A stretch of DNA of 64,000 nucleotides from positions 18,362,304 through 18,426,303 of the forward strand of contig OX453283.1 in the NCBI GenBank assembly GCA_949710005.1, written 5' to 3'. How positions within the stretch are numbered: position 1 is the stretch's first letter; each line of letters opens with the position of its first letter. The stretch is from Ricordea florida. Its lineage: Eukaryota > Cnidaria > Anthozoa > Corallimorpharia > Ricordeidae. This document shows positions 1 through 10,561 of the stretch, in pieces. Both the position numbers and the translations under genes were made by a program. The notes beneath the pieces are model-generated. The model saw only the letters and a list, made by a program, of their open reading frames with translations, searched no databases and was not told the DNA's origin.

Positions 1-731
1 CAAAGCTCTCAAACAAACTGTTAGTTGCATTGTAACCCATACACACATTGACAGATGCAAGCCTTTTAAATCCAACCTTCGTAAGCCCGCATTTCTTCAA
101 AATTACACTTTTTACTATTCTAGTTAGATTCATGCCTTCACTGAAAATCGATATAAGTTGGCAGATAGCATCACACATCCCTGGAATAAGTGCTTCATTC
201 TTCTTGTGGACATTTCTGGATTGGGAAGGATTTTCCACACATGCTCTTGCGACTCTCTCTACAGTTGGTGTTTTCTCTTGTAGTTCCTTGTGTACACTTT
301 CCCATGAAAAGTTTATTAGATCGTCCTTACTTGTTTTCCTCAGGACAGAAGGATTGTTTGTTGAGCACAGCTCTTTTAGCTCATCTTTGATTACAACAGA
401 AAATTGCTCTAGAATTTCTGTCTTAAGAGCTTCAACTTTAAGCAAACTTACAGCAACAGATTTTGCAGTGCCAAGGGCTAACTGCCTACCCAGCTGATGG
501 TAATGACTTGGGAGGTTGATTATTTTGCTTGGACTGTGAGGGTAGTTAATTATAACCTAAAACAGAAGACAAAAGATATTGCTAGCTTTGTTTATATGTT
601 CAAAATAAAAAAAAAATCCTACACAGAAACAAACATGAAAAAACAAAATCGTGCAAAAAAGTAAGACCAAAATATTTGAAAAAAAAATCTTGCCCAACCT
701 GAACTAACTAAGCAACTAACTAACTAACTAA

Positions 732-762
<31 letters not shown>

Positions 763-1450
763 ACATATACGACGAAGGTCTTCTAAATACTCGCAATCCT
801 GGCGAGATGTATGAATAAATGAAAACTTTAAGTATTTAGCTCTTCCTGAGAAGAAAAACTAATTGGGGACACTGGTATTAAAAACGTGCATGTACAATAA
901 TAATAATTTCAATAATAACTAGTATAAAGCTAGATACAACACTTACACTGACTGATGCTGGGGGAGCCTCCTGATCAGTTTGAGTTCCTTGATCCTTTAC
1001 ACTGGAGGGCTTTGCAGGATAAGAAGAATTTATTCTTCTTTTTGCACGGTCGCCGGTCTTTGATGCGCCCGACTCTGTTTCTTCACCTTTGCAGGAAAGT
1101 CCTCGTTTCGTTGCGGTTTCGCCCCTTTCTTTTGACAAGCGATTTTGGGTATCAGTTAGTACTCTGCCAACATTTTCTACTTTTTTTAAAAGTGTTATGT
1201 TCTTGTCTGAACACGAACGGCAGATGATGTTTGAAAAGTACGAAATATCACCCGAGTGTGGTGAACTGAGAGCGAAGATCCTGTCAAGGTTTTTGCAGAA
1301 CTGTGTCTTCTCTCCACCGTCAAAAAGCTTCCTTCGCTTATCTGCGTTGTCAATTTGGTTGCCACACTGTAAACAAACTGAGTTCTTCGAATTTGGGCTA
1401 AGAAACAGTCTACAAAATGACTTGGTGGGAGTAGAACCCGCCACCTCCAT
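1..1450 (-). CDS. Two-exon gene with N-terminal CxxC...CxxC domain, 5' part only
   Basis: Exon 1 is 1450-947 and exon 2 is 556-1, continuing off the left edge. The ATG at 1450 opens 168 codons that end exactly at a GTAAGT donor (946-941). Exon 2 follows a TTTTAG acceptor and stays open in phase 0 for 185 codons. Residues ~27-30 (CLQC) and ~86-89 (CRSC) form two CxxC pairs about 57 residues apart, a spacing like ZAD-type zinc-binding domains. A basic, Ser/Thr-rich linker follows (residues ~105-150). Exon 2 contains a hydrophobic/basic helical region starting near LGRQLALGTAKS and Cys residues near the edge (MCDAICQ). I recall similar predicted proteins as a multicopy uncharacterised family in cnidarians; no function is known to me. 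Splice sites and open frames suggest a functional gene, but its 3' end is not visible. Confidence 0.6.
732..766. repeat. Poly-C tract followed by (AC)n microsatellite
   Basis: Seventeen consecutive C (732-748) run directly into about nine AC units. It lies inside the intron of the left-edge gene. Length may be unreliable in the assembly. Confidence 0.9.
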
Positions 1451-1601
1451 TCGCCGAGTAATAGCTTATTTTTGTTGCTCGCGAAGACCGCGGCATGTGT
1501 GATACCATTTTGAAGTTATTTGACACCACTCCCGTCAAAGCATATGTCAATCATTTTTCGCGCGTGAATTTATAATGTGATTCAAATCTATTCAGGCGAA
1601 A

Positions 1602-1692
1602 CAAGTCGACCTCGCTCGCGACTCCGTCGCTCGCTCAGTCGCTTCGCGACCTTGCGCGCTCACGCTCAACACGGTTGCGAGAGGTCGACTTG
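1602..1692. repeat. Short inverted repeat with CG-rich centre
   Basis: CAAGTCGACCTC at 1602-1613 is repeated in inverse orientation at 1681-1692. The sequence between them is unusually CpG-rich for this window, with repeated CGCTCG/GTCGC motifs. It may be a small foldback element upstream of the left-edge gene. No coding potential was found here. Confidence 0.4.
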
Positions 1693-1962
1693 GAGCAAGT
1701 CTACTGCCTCCCCTGATTTGGTCCCTCTGCTAAAGCATACTTCTTGGTGTATGTCAGATCAAGTGCTACATTTATCTACAATAACTTTTGTTCTTTTCTC
1801 CAATTTTCTGTTTGACAAAATAGAGAACTTGTTTAGGATAATGTTCTTGGAAAAACTTGCTTTTGGTTTTCTTTCTCCCCAATGAAGTTATTAGCAATGT
1901 CTACAAGCGTCAGAGGATCTGCTCTGTCCTTGCGAACATGCAACATCATGATGTGGTTCAGT

Positions 1963-2955
1963 CTAGTTCAGTCTAGAGTCTTCCATTGTTGAGCGCAAAT
2001 ACGTCTTCACCTGCTTTAAGGCTGAAGAGGATTTTTTACTAACAGCCTTGGTTGCTGGCATGACAAGTAACAGCTTTCCCAGAGTAGAAATTTTGCTTAA
2101 TAGTTTTCTGTGGGAGCTATCAAGGGACTGCAACAAGGTTACCAAACCATTGACATCAAATTCTGAAGTGTCAAACCTCATTGACTCTGCTGTCTGTGGT
2201 AAAAGCAAAAGTTGTCCTTAACGTGAAAGGGTCCAAATCTTTGCTGTACATCTTCACCACTTCAGACCACTGGACAAAACCTGTTGAGACACATGACAAA
2301 AAAATACCAATTTTTGCACTGACCATGACAAAAATACCAATTTTTGCACTGATCATGACAAAAATACTTACCATAGCTAATTAAAAGACCATTTTCTCCC
2401 TCCGCTATTCCAGTGTTGTTTTTGGTAACACAAGAACGCACGCACGAGCTGTTAGGCCAAAACAATGTTGCACCAGGGATGGGGAGGGGGACAAATTTGT
2501 TCGTTTTGGACACAATGATTGCATGGCTCGAAATGTAAAATTGCATTGAAATGTCTCAACAGTTTTGGTTGTAGTTCAATTTCACATGGCTCACTGGCAA
2601 AAGACTTCAATAGGAGCTCCTGTATGTTCATGTAGATTTTAAAGTATTCTTGCTGAAGTCTTGTGGCCATGCATTTTGTTACAGTAAACGTGTCATTGAA
2701 GTAGATTCGTCTGTGATGGTCTCTGAGAATTGCAGGAAAGTGGCAGGTGTCCTGTTCTCCAACTTTGTGCCTGACTGGTGCTTTTCTTTTCCTGGGTAAC
2801 TTAGGATCCTCAATGGTCTGAATCTCTTGCGCTGTAAGGTCCAAGCCTAAAAAAATACTAAATGAGGTTTCAGTCCGATCTTTCAGTAATGTTTTTACCA
2901 CATCCTGGGCAAGTCTGTTACCTTGAGCAGATGAGATGGATGAATTTTGCAATGC
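1963..2955 (-). pseudogene. hAT-type transposase remnant, ZMYM1-like
   Basis: Reading from 2955 down, the first segment (to 2452) carries LPRKRKAPVRHKVGE followed by a charged helical stretch (ATRLQQEYFKIYMNIQELLLK), the arrangement seen before the C-terminus of ZMYM1-like hAT transposases. The final segment (2225-1963) carries the hAT dimerisation signature, LLLVMPATKAVSKKSSSALK followed by VKTYLRST. The pieces lie in different frames: a stop ends the first at 2452, and the frame changes again near 2220. The N-terminal and catalytic parts are absent beyond 2955. A tandem duplication and a GTAAGT sequence near 2366 lie between the pieces. This is a decayed element, not a host gene; the family call rests on motifs. 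Confidence 0.7.
2292..2369. repeat. 30-bp tandem repeat, about 2.5 units
   Basis: The unit begins ATGACAAAAATACC and ends TTGCACTGA. It is repeated almost perfectly with one A-run length change and one C/T change. It lies between two hAT remnant segments and adds nothing recognisable to the protein. Confidence 0.85.
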
Positions 2956-3237
2956 GGGACTTTGTCAGGTTGTCAGTCTTGCAAGGGTTTTCAATAAAAG
3001 TTGAAGTAGACAGATGGTTGGTGGCTGTGACAATTAAAGGGCTGAAAGGCCCTGTCATCTGGGGGGTATGGGGGCATGCGCTCCCCCCACACCATAGAAT
3101 TCTTAAATCTAGAAGCTCAGAAATACCATTTCCAGCATTCTAGGCACCAAAATGAGTTCAACAGATGTGTAATATTTCTTAACGTAAAAACCTTTAACTG
3201 GTATATTACGAACTCGCAATATGACCAGCTCCTAGTT

Positions 3238-3480
3238 GGCTTGATAGCTCAGTTGGTAGAGCACTGCTCTGGTATCGCAGAGGTCATGGGTTTGAATCCT
3301 GTTCAGGCCTGAGTTTTTTTCAGGCTTTAATTTCACAGCTGCTTAAGTTGTGTGCATAACTGCAATGTTCAATTAATGTCATTACATATTAATCCGTTAT
3401 TCATAATAATTAATATTTAATATATGGTCTTTCATATATTCATTTGCATCATAAAAAAACCTTTGTTTTTATTTTTCTTC
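3238..3480 (+). mobile_element. tRNA-derived SINE
   Basis: Positions 3238-3309 fold as a tRNA: acceptor GGCTTGA/TCAGGCC pairs fully with one G-T, the D arm is GCTC/GAGC, and the T arm surrounds TTTGAAT. The anticodon stem has one mismatch and the loop would read GGT, an anticodon not expected for a eukaryotic tRNA-Thr, so a SINE head is more likely than a working tRNA gene. A T7 run follows at 3314-3320. The AT-rich tail contains TATATGGTCTTTCATATATT at 3422-3441, which recurs near 31434. Confidence 0.65.
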
Positions 3481-3911
3481 TTGACTAATGGACTGCAAAG
3501 GAGGGTTTGTATTCATGATCCTGTGATTTTAAGACCACTATGAAAGCAGATGCACTGTACTGAAAGAAAACTGGATACTATTTAAACCATTCAGGATGCA
3601 ATACAACACATACATGTAGGTGTTACCATATTGAGAATTAATTTTTTGACAACAGCAAGTATTGTTTTGTATGCCTATGATTTAAATGAACTGCAAACAA
3701 ACAGTCACTTGTGAAGACAAATAAATGTTTTCAGTTGAGTTATGGTACTTGAAAAACATGCCAATTTTTACCTGTAAGCTGTAACTGATATTTCATGAAA
3801 TTGATTTTAGTCGTGTTGTGAGGAATCTGGTGCTTGGAAATACACCACATCAGTGTAACACCTACTAACACATTCACAAGTGGGCTTAATAAAAAAATAC
3901 TGTAGTTATTT

Positions 3912-3993
3912 GGTTATAAGGTGCACAGTTTTTACAAGAAAATCTGTCCTTGGGTGGCAAGTGAGTGCTAAAATTGAGGTGCATCTTATAGCC
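3912..3993. repeat. 82-bp foldback
   Basis: GGTTATAAGGTGCAC (3912-3926) is matched by inverted GTGCATCTTATAGCC (3979-3993) with two differences. It looks like a short MITE-like hairpin; no target duplication was identified. Confidence 0.5.
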
Positions 3994-4311
3994 AGGTATT
4001 TTCATGCAACAAAATCTTAAGATCACAATTTGAGAAGAACTTGCAGTTTAAGCAGTGCAAGTAAAGGACACTACTTGTTGGTCATTGACTTTTATAGCTT
4101 TGGTAGTTCTGAAAAGAACTGGGGTAGCTCTGAAAAGAACTGTTGTTGTGGTTGTTGTTGTTCGTCTTGTCGGCCAGTCGTTGTACATGTTGAACGCCTT
4201 CTCTAACTCATCGTCTGCTTCATCAGCTCCAGCTCCTTCTTCCCACACAGCTTCATCCCCGTTGCTGTTTCAGAGGGTTCAAAATTCCACAGGACTTAAA
4301 GATGTTTGCGA

Positions 4312-4890
4312 CTAAATTGGCCGGTAGCAAGGATTGGTTTCAATGTCTGAATACTCGTCTTCTTCAGTAAGATCTAGAGAATAGAATAAAATTCTTTTAG
4401 TAAAGCCCTTAGTGTAGCATTTTATAAACAGGCCGTGTGCTTACCGATCAAATCTACTTGAACCTTCGTGTTCCTTGTAGTTTTATGGATTGTTTGAGCG
4501 CCAAAATCAGAGAACCGTTGCCTCTCTAGCTTCAGTGCTTTTGCTCCTGTAGTTTGACCCGAAGCTCTTTTTAGAATCCTCTTGGCAGCCCGCGTGGCAT
4601 TTCCTGTCAACGCCTTGTCAGGTGTCTTCTTAATATAATACGAAACAGATGATTCTTTGAAAGGCAACGCCGCGGTATTAAGTTTGGCCTTCTTGACCCC
4701 ATATCCGCTTTCACTAGCCTCTCCCACATTGAGGATCTCATCAAGGTCGCGATATTCTATGGAGCTAGAATGGAGGTATGGGGGCAACTTTTCGATTCTG
4801 GAATCGGCTTCTATGGAAATTTTGGCCCTAAGAATCGTCAGATTCTTAGCGTCCTCCTCCAGAGCCGGCCATAATATACATAGAAAGGCA
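4312..4890 (-). pseudogene. Gene AB, 3' portion with terminal intron (unknown protein)
   Basis: The reading frame enters at 4890 (AFLCILWPA) and is open to a donor at 4445 (GTAAGC). The acceptor CTCTAG precedes 4373, and the final exon ends with a stop at 4312. The spliced C-terminus reads VQVDLIDLTEEDEYSD, resembling a SUMO-interacting motif (hydrophobic core next to acidic residues). The middle is basic (TRAAKRILKRA). A paralogous copy at 11132-11600 keeps the same intron position and C-terminal motif, so the splice model is supported by comparison. The 5' part of the same gene appears to lie at 9075-9474, separated by the inserted Mutator-like segment. I do not recognise the family. Confidence 0.55.
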
Positions 4891-5301
4891 CTCAGTCCAA
4901 GTCCCGCATTCACATGATCCACTCCAATTTGTAGGTGCCTTGATTTTTAACTTGTATTTTCCACTGAAATTTTAAGGGGAGAGTTTGGTTACATTTTGAA
5001 CCCGAACAAGTGACAAACTCTAAAGCACATAAAACCTCAGCAATGTAATAGATTCTCATTAAATTTGGCATAAAACCCAGAGTGACCGATGATCTATCAT
5101 GAAAGTGGTTTACATGCCATAATAAGCAAGGGTTGTTTAATTATTAACCAACTTGTACACAGAGGCTTTTCTAATTGTTTCATGCCCCCATGCCTTTTTC
5201 CAATTACATTTACAGATCATGCCAGTACTGTATTTTGTACAGGAACACTACACACACTCCTGTACAAACCTATTGAGCCATTTCAGTTTTCAGCAAATTG
5301 T

Positions 5302-5315
5302 GTTGCCATAGCAAC
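5302..5315. promoter_or_regulatory. Perfect X-box-like palindrome
   Basis: GTTGCCATAGCAAC matches the RFX-factor X-box consensus (GTNRCC, spacer, RGYAAC). It sits in the non-coding segment between the Mutator-like ORF end and the AB remnant, with no nearby plus-strand gene, so a chance or element-internal origin is likely. Confidence 0.25.
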
Positions 5316-5673
5316 ATGACTATTGTATAAAAAGTTGAACTTTGAATAACTCCAATTATAGTGATCCAAATAAAAAAAATCTCGATAGGTTTGTAGAGCT
5401 TCCTTTGAGAAGTAACTGAGCCAAATTTGGTTGTAAAAGGATAACTAAAAAGCAAAAAAAACCCAGGGGGACATGAAAAAACTCCATGAATAAGCAATTT
5501 TGAGATGCAAACGAAACTCGGCGGTGAAACTATTGATAAAGGGGACTATCATTTAAGAATCAATACAAGCAGCCTTATGGCAATATAAATATATTAGTTC
5601 CTAGCTATAAATCACAGTATCTATTTCCTTTTTCTCTTTCTAACTGGTTCTGTTGCAACAATTAGCCCCTTAA

Positions 5674-7971
5674 CACTTTCACTCCCAGGGGCCTTCATGC
5701 TTGATTTCCTGTTATTCCCAGAGGCTATTAGGAGGCTCACTCCAATTAGTGAGTGACAATCAAAAAACATATATGCTCAGTAGATTTTGGAGCCTCTATA
5801 TAATCTATAAATTGCACAAAATTGAAGCTAAAACATGGTTTTATTCTATGACAAGGTTATCATAAAGTAAGAAATAAAGTTTGAGTTACAAAATATGCTG
5901 TCAAATTTAGATTTTCGAAAAATTCAAATTTGGTGCCATTGCGCTTCGCATGCCGCATCACTGCATCTTACACTTATTGATAAAATATTCAAATATGAGA
6001 AAAATATATACAAAGCGAGGCTTTCCAAATGTTAAACAATAATATATACAAGTAAAATTGAACTTTAAGGTGTGTTTCCTGATTGTTCAGGTGGTTAAAA
6101 ATGTTAAAGTCATATCACTCGTGTGGTTCCATCTCAGCGTGGTAGTCTGTGAAGCACTGATCTTGACAGAGTGCAACTCTGCACTGAACACACTTAAATT
6201 TGGTCTCCACTGGGTAGTTCTTGGGGGGTTTTCTTGCCTGTGGCTTTCCAGTTAACGCATTGCTTCTTATGTCTGTCGATTTTGGTGCAAGTGTGGGTTA
6301 TTGGGGCCCAAGAAACGAGTGGAGAGGCAGCATTTGCAGGACGTTTTCGCGAGTTGAAATTTCCAATGAGCCACTTGCCTAATTCAAGACAGAAAGCATC
6401 TTGTGGACATTTCATGCGGCTTTCACACTCCGAAATATAAGCGTTACTTGCTGCCAAATTAAAAGAAAACCAAAACAAATACTTTACACCACTTTCTAGA
6501 CTGTCTTCCAACATAATAATAAGAACGATGCTGATCGGCTCAGTCAGCACTGCCCATGTTGGTGGTTTACACATCCGAAACACCCGGCTTCACAATTTCA
6601 ATTTCTCTTCCTCCAACTTGTCGCTGCACAGTGCGTGACGCCTCTCCCGGAGAACTATGAGTGGCCAGAAAAGCCACATCTCGCTTATCGTGCCATTTGG
6701 TGAATACAACGTTCCCCTTCTGAGCTTGAACAAGTTCGCTGGGTCTGGTTAGCTTGTTTTTGGCACAAGCTGGTAAGCCTTTCCGGTTGCATCAAACAGT
6801 GGAACAAGCATAAGTTTGTTGAAGCTCTAAGTGTTCCAAAAGCACTGAACTTGAAAACAAAATTGTCAAAATAAACATGATGACCTTTATTCATGTATGG
6901 CTCAACCATTTTCATGACTACATCATAGCAAAGTCCTTGAATTCTTCGAACGCCTTCCTCATTTCCAAGGTAAACATCGAAATTGACGACGTAGCCATTC
7001 TTTGAGTCGGCTGCCATCCAAACTTTGATGCCGTACTTTGTCGTTTCGCCGGCATGTATTGGCGAAACGAAAGTCTTCCTTTAAAAGCAATCATTCCCTC
7101 ATCTATGGCAATGTATTTGTCAGGCGAATAACACTGCTGGCTGTTCTCTAATACGGCATTTAGAATCGGCCTGACTTTGAATAACTGATTGTAACCTTCT
7201 TCGCCACGTGCCAGAGTTCGCGTCAAGTCAGCGAAGTGTAAGAATTGGGAAATTTCTTGAAAGCAGTTTCTCAGCATAGTCCGCTTAATCCCTTCATTTC
7301 CCATGAAAAGATCATCCTTCCAGTAGTCTGCAGTTCTGGGAAGTTGATTAATTCCCATAATCACACAAATGCCGAAGAACACTTTTATTTCCGGCTTGGA
7401 AACATCCTTCATGTGGCAAGGCGACCAACATTGTTTTGAAGACTCTGCTGGGCATAGCGGTTTGTTTCTTCGAGTATACAATCAACAGTTTCTTCTCCAA
7501 ACACTCTTAAGAAGTAGTCATCTACCCTAGCATCATCCTCAAAGTTCACACGCACCCCAGGTTCGCCGGAGAACTCACTCACTTCAATGTTGGAGAGTTT
7601 GACCGTCCATGGTGTCTCTATTTCAGCCTCGGCATCGCTTATTTCTTTGTCTTCATCATCACTTTCTTCCTCTCCATGGACCTCAAAGTCGATGTCTGAA
7701 TCATTTTCATCAAATTCTTCATCCGAATTTCCAAAGATTTCCCGATATTCTTGTTTGCTAATTCTCGCAAGTACTGCCATGGTTGATCAGTGCTGATTAG
7801 GGAAATGTAAAATTTTTGCACCTCCGTAGCTTCCTTGGCCAATGGATTTTTTATGTGCAGTAGCTATCATATGATTAGTCAACAAAGGTAATTTGAGTGG
7901 CCGGTTACGGCTGGCTTGGGAATAATGACATTTTTTCGCGGCCGGTTGTGGCCGGTTTATGAGTGAAAGGG
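5674..7971 (-). mobile_element. piggyBac element 1 with TTAA target duplications
   Basis: TTAA lies at 5670-5673 and 7972-7975. Inside these, the left end reads CACTTTCACTC and the right end, inverted, reads CCCTTTCACTC, an 11-bp terminal repeat with one difference. The enclosed ORFs are piggyBac transposase on the minus strand. The insertion lies within the Mutator-like coding frame. Confidence 0.85.
6115..7780 (-). pseudogene. piggyBac transposase (PGBD-like), broken
   Basis: ATG at 7780 starts an acidic N-terminus (residues ~17-55 rich in Asp/Glu), followed by the DDE_Tnp_1_7 domain: SKPEIKVFFGICVIMGINQL, then the first catalytic region (DKYIAIDEGMIAFKGRLSF), then a second aspartate region (HHVYFDNF). 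The end is the cysteine-rich zinc-binding tail (KCVQCRVALCQDQCF) finishing at 6115. Frame changes occur near 7440, 7050, 6850 and at a G6 run near 6225-6230, so no intact protein is made. Length and domain order match piggyBac transposases of ~550-600 residues. It is the only gene of piggyBac element 1. Confidence 0.85.
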
Positions 7972-9074
7972 TTAAAACCTCCAGCACTATATGTTGTGCC
8001 CTCCTTTTGTCTCCGTTGCTCCTCATCCGTTTGTTTGTGCTGTTCCTGAATCCTTTTCTTTGCCTTTTGAATTTGCCCTGAGTATCTTCTTTTGTTTTTA
8101 TTTCTGGTGTTGGCTCCAACAGCAACACCTGCCTTCGCTATCACAGAATGTTTTGTAGTTGCTCCTGAACTAAAATGTAGACCGAGCTCAATCCTCTTTC
8201 TGCCATGTCACTTGTGCTTTGGGCATCTAACCCGCACCAGTGATACTCAATTGCATTTTGGGTGAATCCTGGAAGGCATCTTGCAAGAAGAGCAGGGTCA
8301 CTAAGCCTGTTATAAATTGAACACTGGATCCAGGTGATCAGGCATATGTGGACAAGGAATTCTCTTGTACTTGCACTAAGAATTATTTGGACGAAACGTA
8401 TGCCTTTCCTTGTGTGGTATTTTCAGGAAATGGTACAAACCAGCCACGATTTAAGTCTGCATGATATGGACAGCAGCATCTCTCTATTCCACAGATTTAA
8501 TGGCTCGGTTGACATTATTCCCAGTATTCCCATACGATCTTGTCATTTTCTCAATTGCAGTTTTTGGTAATCTAGCTTGTTTTTCTTTCACAGGCTTCCC
8601 ATCCTCTAATTTACATGCATTTCTTTGGAATTTGTACAGGGCCTTTCCCAGCTGCTTCTGAACATGTGCAATGCAATTGAGTTTGATAACATCATCACAT
8701 TCACAGATCATTCCAGGTGCTTATTTTTCCACTTGATGTAATCTTCAGATACTTTCCAAGCTTCGTATTCATCACTTGTTGATTCCAGCAGTTCATACTT
8801 ATTGATAACTTGGAGTCGCCATCTGAAATCATGTACTTATACTGGATGGAGTAGTTTTGCACACTCCATCTCCATGCTAGGACTAGAGCCTCCAAAATTA
8901 CCCATGCAGTTATGGTTTTCAGCCCATTGTTCAAAGTCTTGCTCATTGAGAGATGATTTCTTTTGTATACAGGTATTGCACACCTTTGAAATGACTTTGT
9001 AGTCCAATACTTTTCTTGTGGCAGCTGAGATAACAAAACCAATTCCATGGTTGGCAGTGTATCCTCTCTTTGAG

Positions 9075-9474
9075 GCCGGCCATAATATATGTAGAAACGC
9101 ATCTACGTTGAAACGCGTCTCATCGGAAGGATAAAATAACTCAACCTCTTGAATACGATACTTGGAATTCGTTTTTTTGCTAGACAACAACAGCGACTCT
9201 CATTTTGACAAGGTCATCCGCTTGAGTGCCCCCGTCACTGTAAACTGATAGTACCCAATTATAGCTACGTGTTATAGGCGCGATATTGCTTTCAAAATAT
9301 TCGAAGCTTCTCACGAAATTCGTGTCTGGTAGAAATCCCGCAGCAGAGATGTAGTTCTTGTAAGAACCTTCTTTATCAACCCACAGCTTTTTTTACACCA
9401 AAAGCGAGGAGATTTTTAAATTCATCGCTTGTTTTCGAAATGAAGTTGATGAGCTGTTGGATACGGGAAGCCAT
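9075..9474 (-). pseudogene. Gene AB, 5' portion (unknown protein)
   Basis: ATG at 9474 opens MASRIQQLINFISKTSDEFK. The frame shifts at a poly-T run near 9388-9395 (LLAFGVKK to KLWVDKEG) and again near 9180 (ending MRVAVVV, then SSKKTNSKYRIQEVE). It meets the Mutator-like segment at AFLHILWPA (9101-9075). The same AFLxILWPA lies at 4890-4864, where gene AB resumes. No signal peptide or known domain was seen. The frameshifts could be real decay or homopolymer errors. The gene follows D on the same strand after a 22-bp tandem repeat. Confidence 0.45.
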
Positions 9475-9537
9475 GATGAGAAATGAACAGTCAAGAGACG
9501 GCCTTACTTATAAACATCTTTAATAACAAGTTTTTTT

Positions 9538-9612
9538 CCGGTTTTAAAAACTAGACAAACTGGTTTTAAAAACAAGACAAACCGGTTTTAAAAACTAGAC
9601 AAACCGGTTTTT
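9538..9612. repeat. 22-bp tandem repeat, about 3.5 units
   Basis: Units of CCGGTTTTAAAAACTAGACAAA are repeated with few changes. The array lies between the end of D and the start of AB, both on the minus strand, and each unit contains TTTTAAAA, so an upstream regulatory role for AB is possible but unproven. Confidence 0.8.
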
Positions 9613-9616
9613 GGGC

Positions 9617-10561
9617 CTATGACATCATAGTAAGCCTTTCAGTATTTTGTTTCTCAATTAATTCGTTGATTTCTTCTTCAAGTAAATCAACATAATGTAT
9701 ACGGGACACAAACTGAACCCTCCCCTCAGCGGTTGTCTGCTGTGTTATACCCTGAAGTTCCACTACCCAGAGCGTGTTCAAAACTAGGGAAAGCAAACTT
9801 AAAAGCAACCCGTGCCCTGCTCCATCAGTAAAATCGAAAATCTGTTTCTTTTCGCCTTTTCAGAGAAACATGGGGATTCCACTGGCAGCATTCGGTAATT
9901 TCCAGCCTATTTTACCCGCTGGTTCTACCTTTAACTCAGCAACAAAAGGGCCTGTAAATTCAAGTGTACCTGGATCGGAAAAACTAATAGCTTTTTCCCC
10001 AGTATTTGAAAGGGTGACATCTGCTGCCAGTTCTTGTATACCTATTGCCCCAGCAACACCTCCTTCAGTGGTTACTTCTCCTGTAATATTAGCTTCAGGG
10101 AAAGTGATTTCTGCTTTAGGAGCTTTAATTTCTCCTGTAATTGTCGCTTCTAAAGACATTTCACCCTCATTTGCAGCATTTGCTGGCCAAAAAGCAGATT
10201 CAAAACTCTTTGCTTCTAGAAACTTAATTGTTCCCGCTTCGTAAATAACATGATCAAAAAATTTAGGGTTTGCGGGAATGTTGAACATACCGGTAGGTAA
10301 AGGAGGAACATCAGTTTTAACAACTTCAACATCAGATTCTTCCCTTATATCTAAAATATCCGCATGGTATTGACACCAATTTGCATTCATGTCGTCTATG
10401 TAAGTATTATGCATAGCTGCTGTTTCAGGAAAATCTATAACAGCACGGAGAAGCTCAGTCTTGGGTTTCTTAAATTTTTTCTGTATTTCCTTAGGTGAAA
10501 ACTGCATTGCAATCATCATTAAAAAATTGGGATCTTCAAGAGGATCGTGATAAAACTGCAT
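9617..10561 (-). CDS. ORF D, unknown protein with one in-frame TGA
   Basis: ATG at 10561 opens 233 codons to a TGA at 9860-9862. The same frame then stays open for about 80 more codons to TAG at 9617, so the two parts were probably one protein of ~315 residues. The N-terminus is mixed helical and charged (SPKEIQKKFKKPKTELL). The centre is rich in Thr, Ile, Val, Glu and Gly and looks beta-strand-rich (EATITGEIKAPKAEITF). After the TGA comes QIFDFTDGAGHG, then an acidic end. No cysteine cluster or catalytic motif was recognised. It overlaps ORF C by 43 nt in another frame. A structural protein of a virus-like or Polinton-like element is one speculative reading; no hallmark gene of such elements was found nearby. 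Confidence 0.5.

Larger units (their letters stand above)
5621..9074 (-). pseudogene. Mutator-like transposase (PF20700-type), 5'-truncated and split by piggyBac
   Basis: From 9074 downward: KRGYTANHGIGFVISAATRK, then a cysteine pair (VCNTC), then NFGGSSPSMEMECA, then a DGDSK motif, then NCIAHVQKQLGKAL, then LLARCLPGFTQNAIEYHW. This order is the core of Mutator-like transposases of the PF20700 type. The last coding stretch (TTYSAGGF at ~8000-7976) stops where the piggyBac begins. Across the insertion the same frame continues from 5673 to a basic end (KRKRK) and a TAG at 5621-5623. Several frameshifts (near 8840, 8780, 8490) and stops make it non-functional. The normal N-terminus is missing: the frame is fused to gene AB at 9075. 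Confidence 0.75.

Noticed and set aside
3238..3309. Functional tRNA-Thr gene
   Set aside because: The anticodon would be GGT, which is not expected in eukaryotic tRNA-Thr, the anticodon stem has a mismatch, and the sequence continues into a SINE-like tail.
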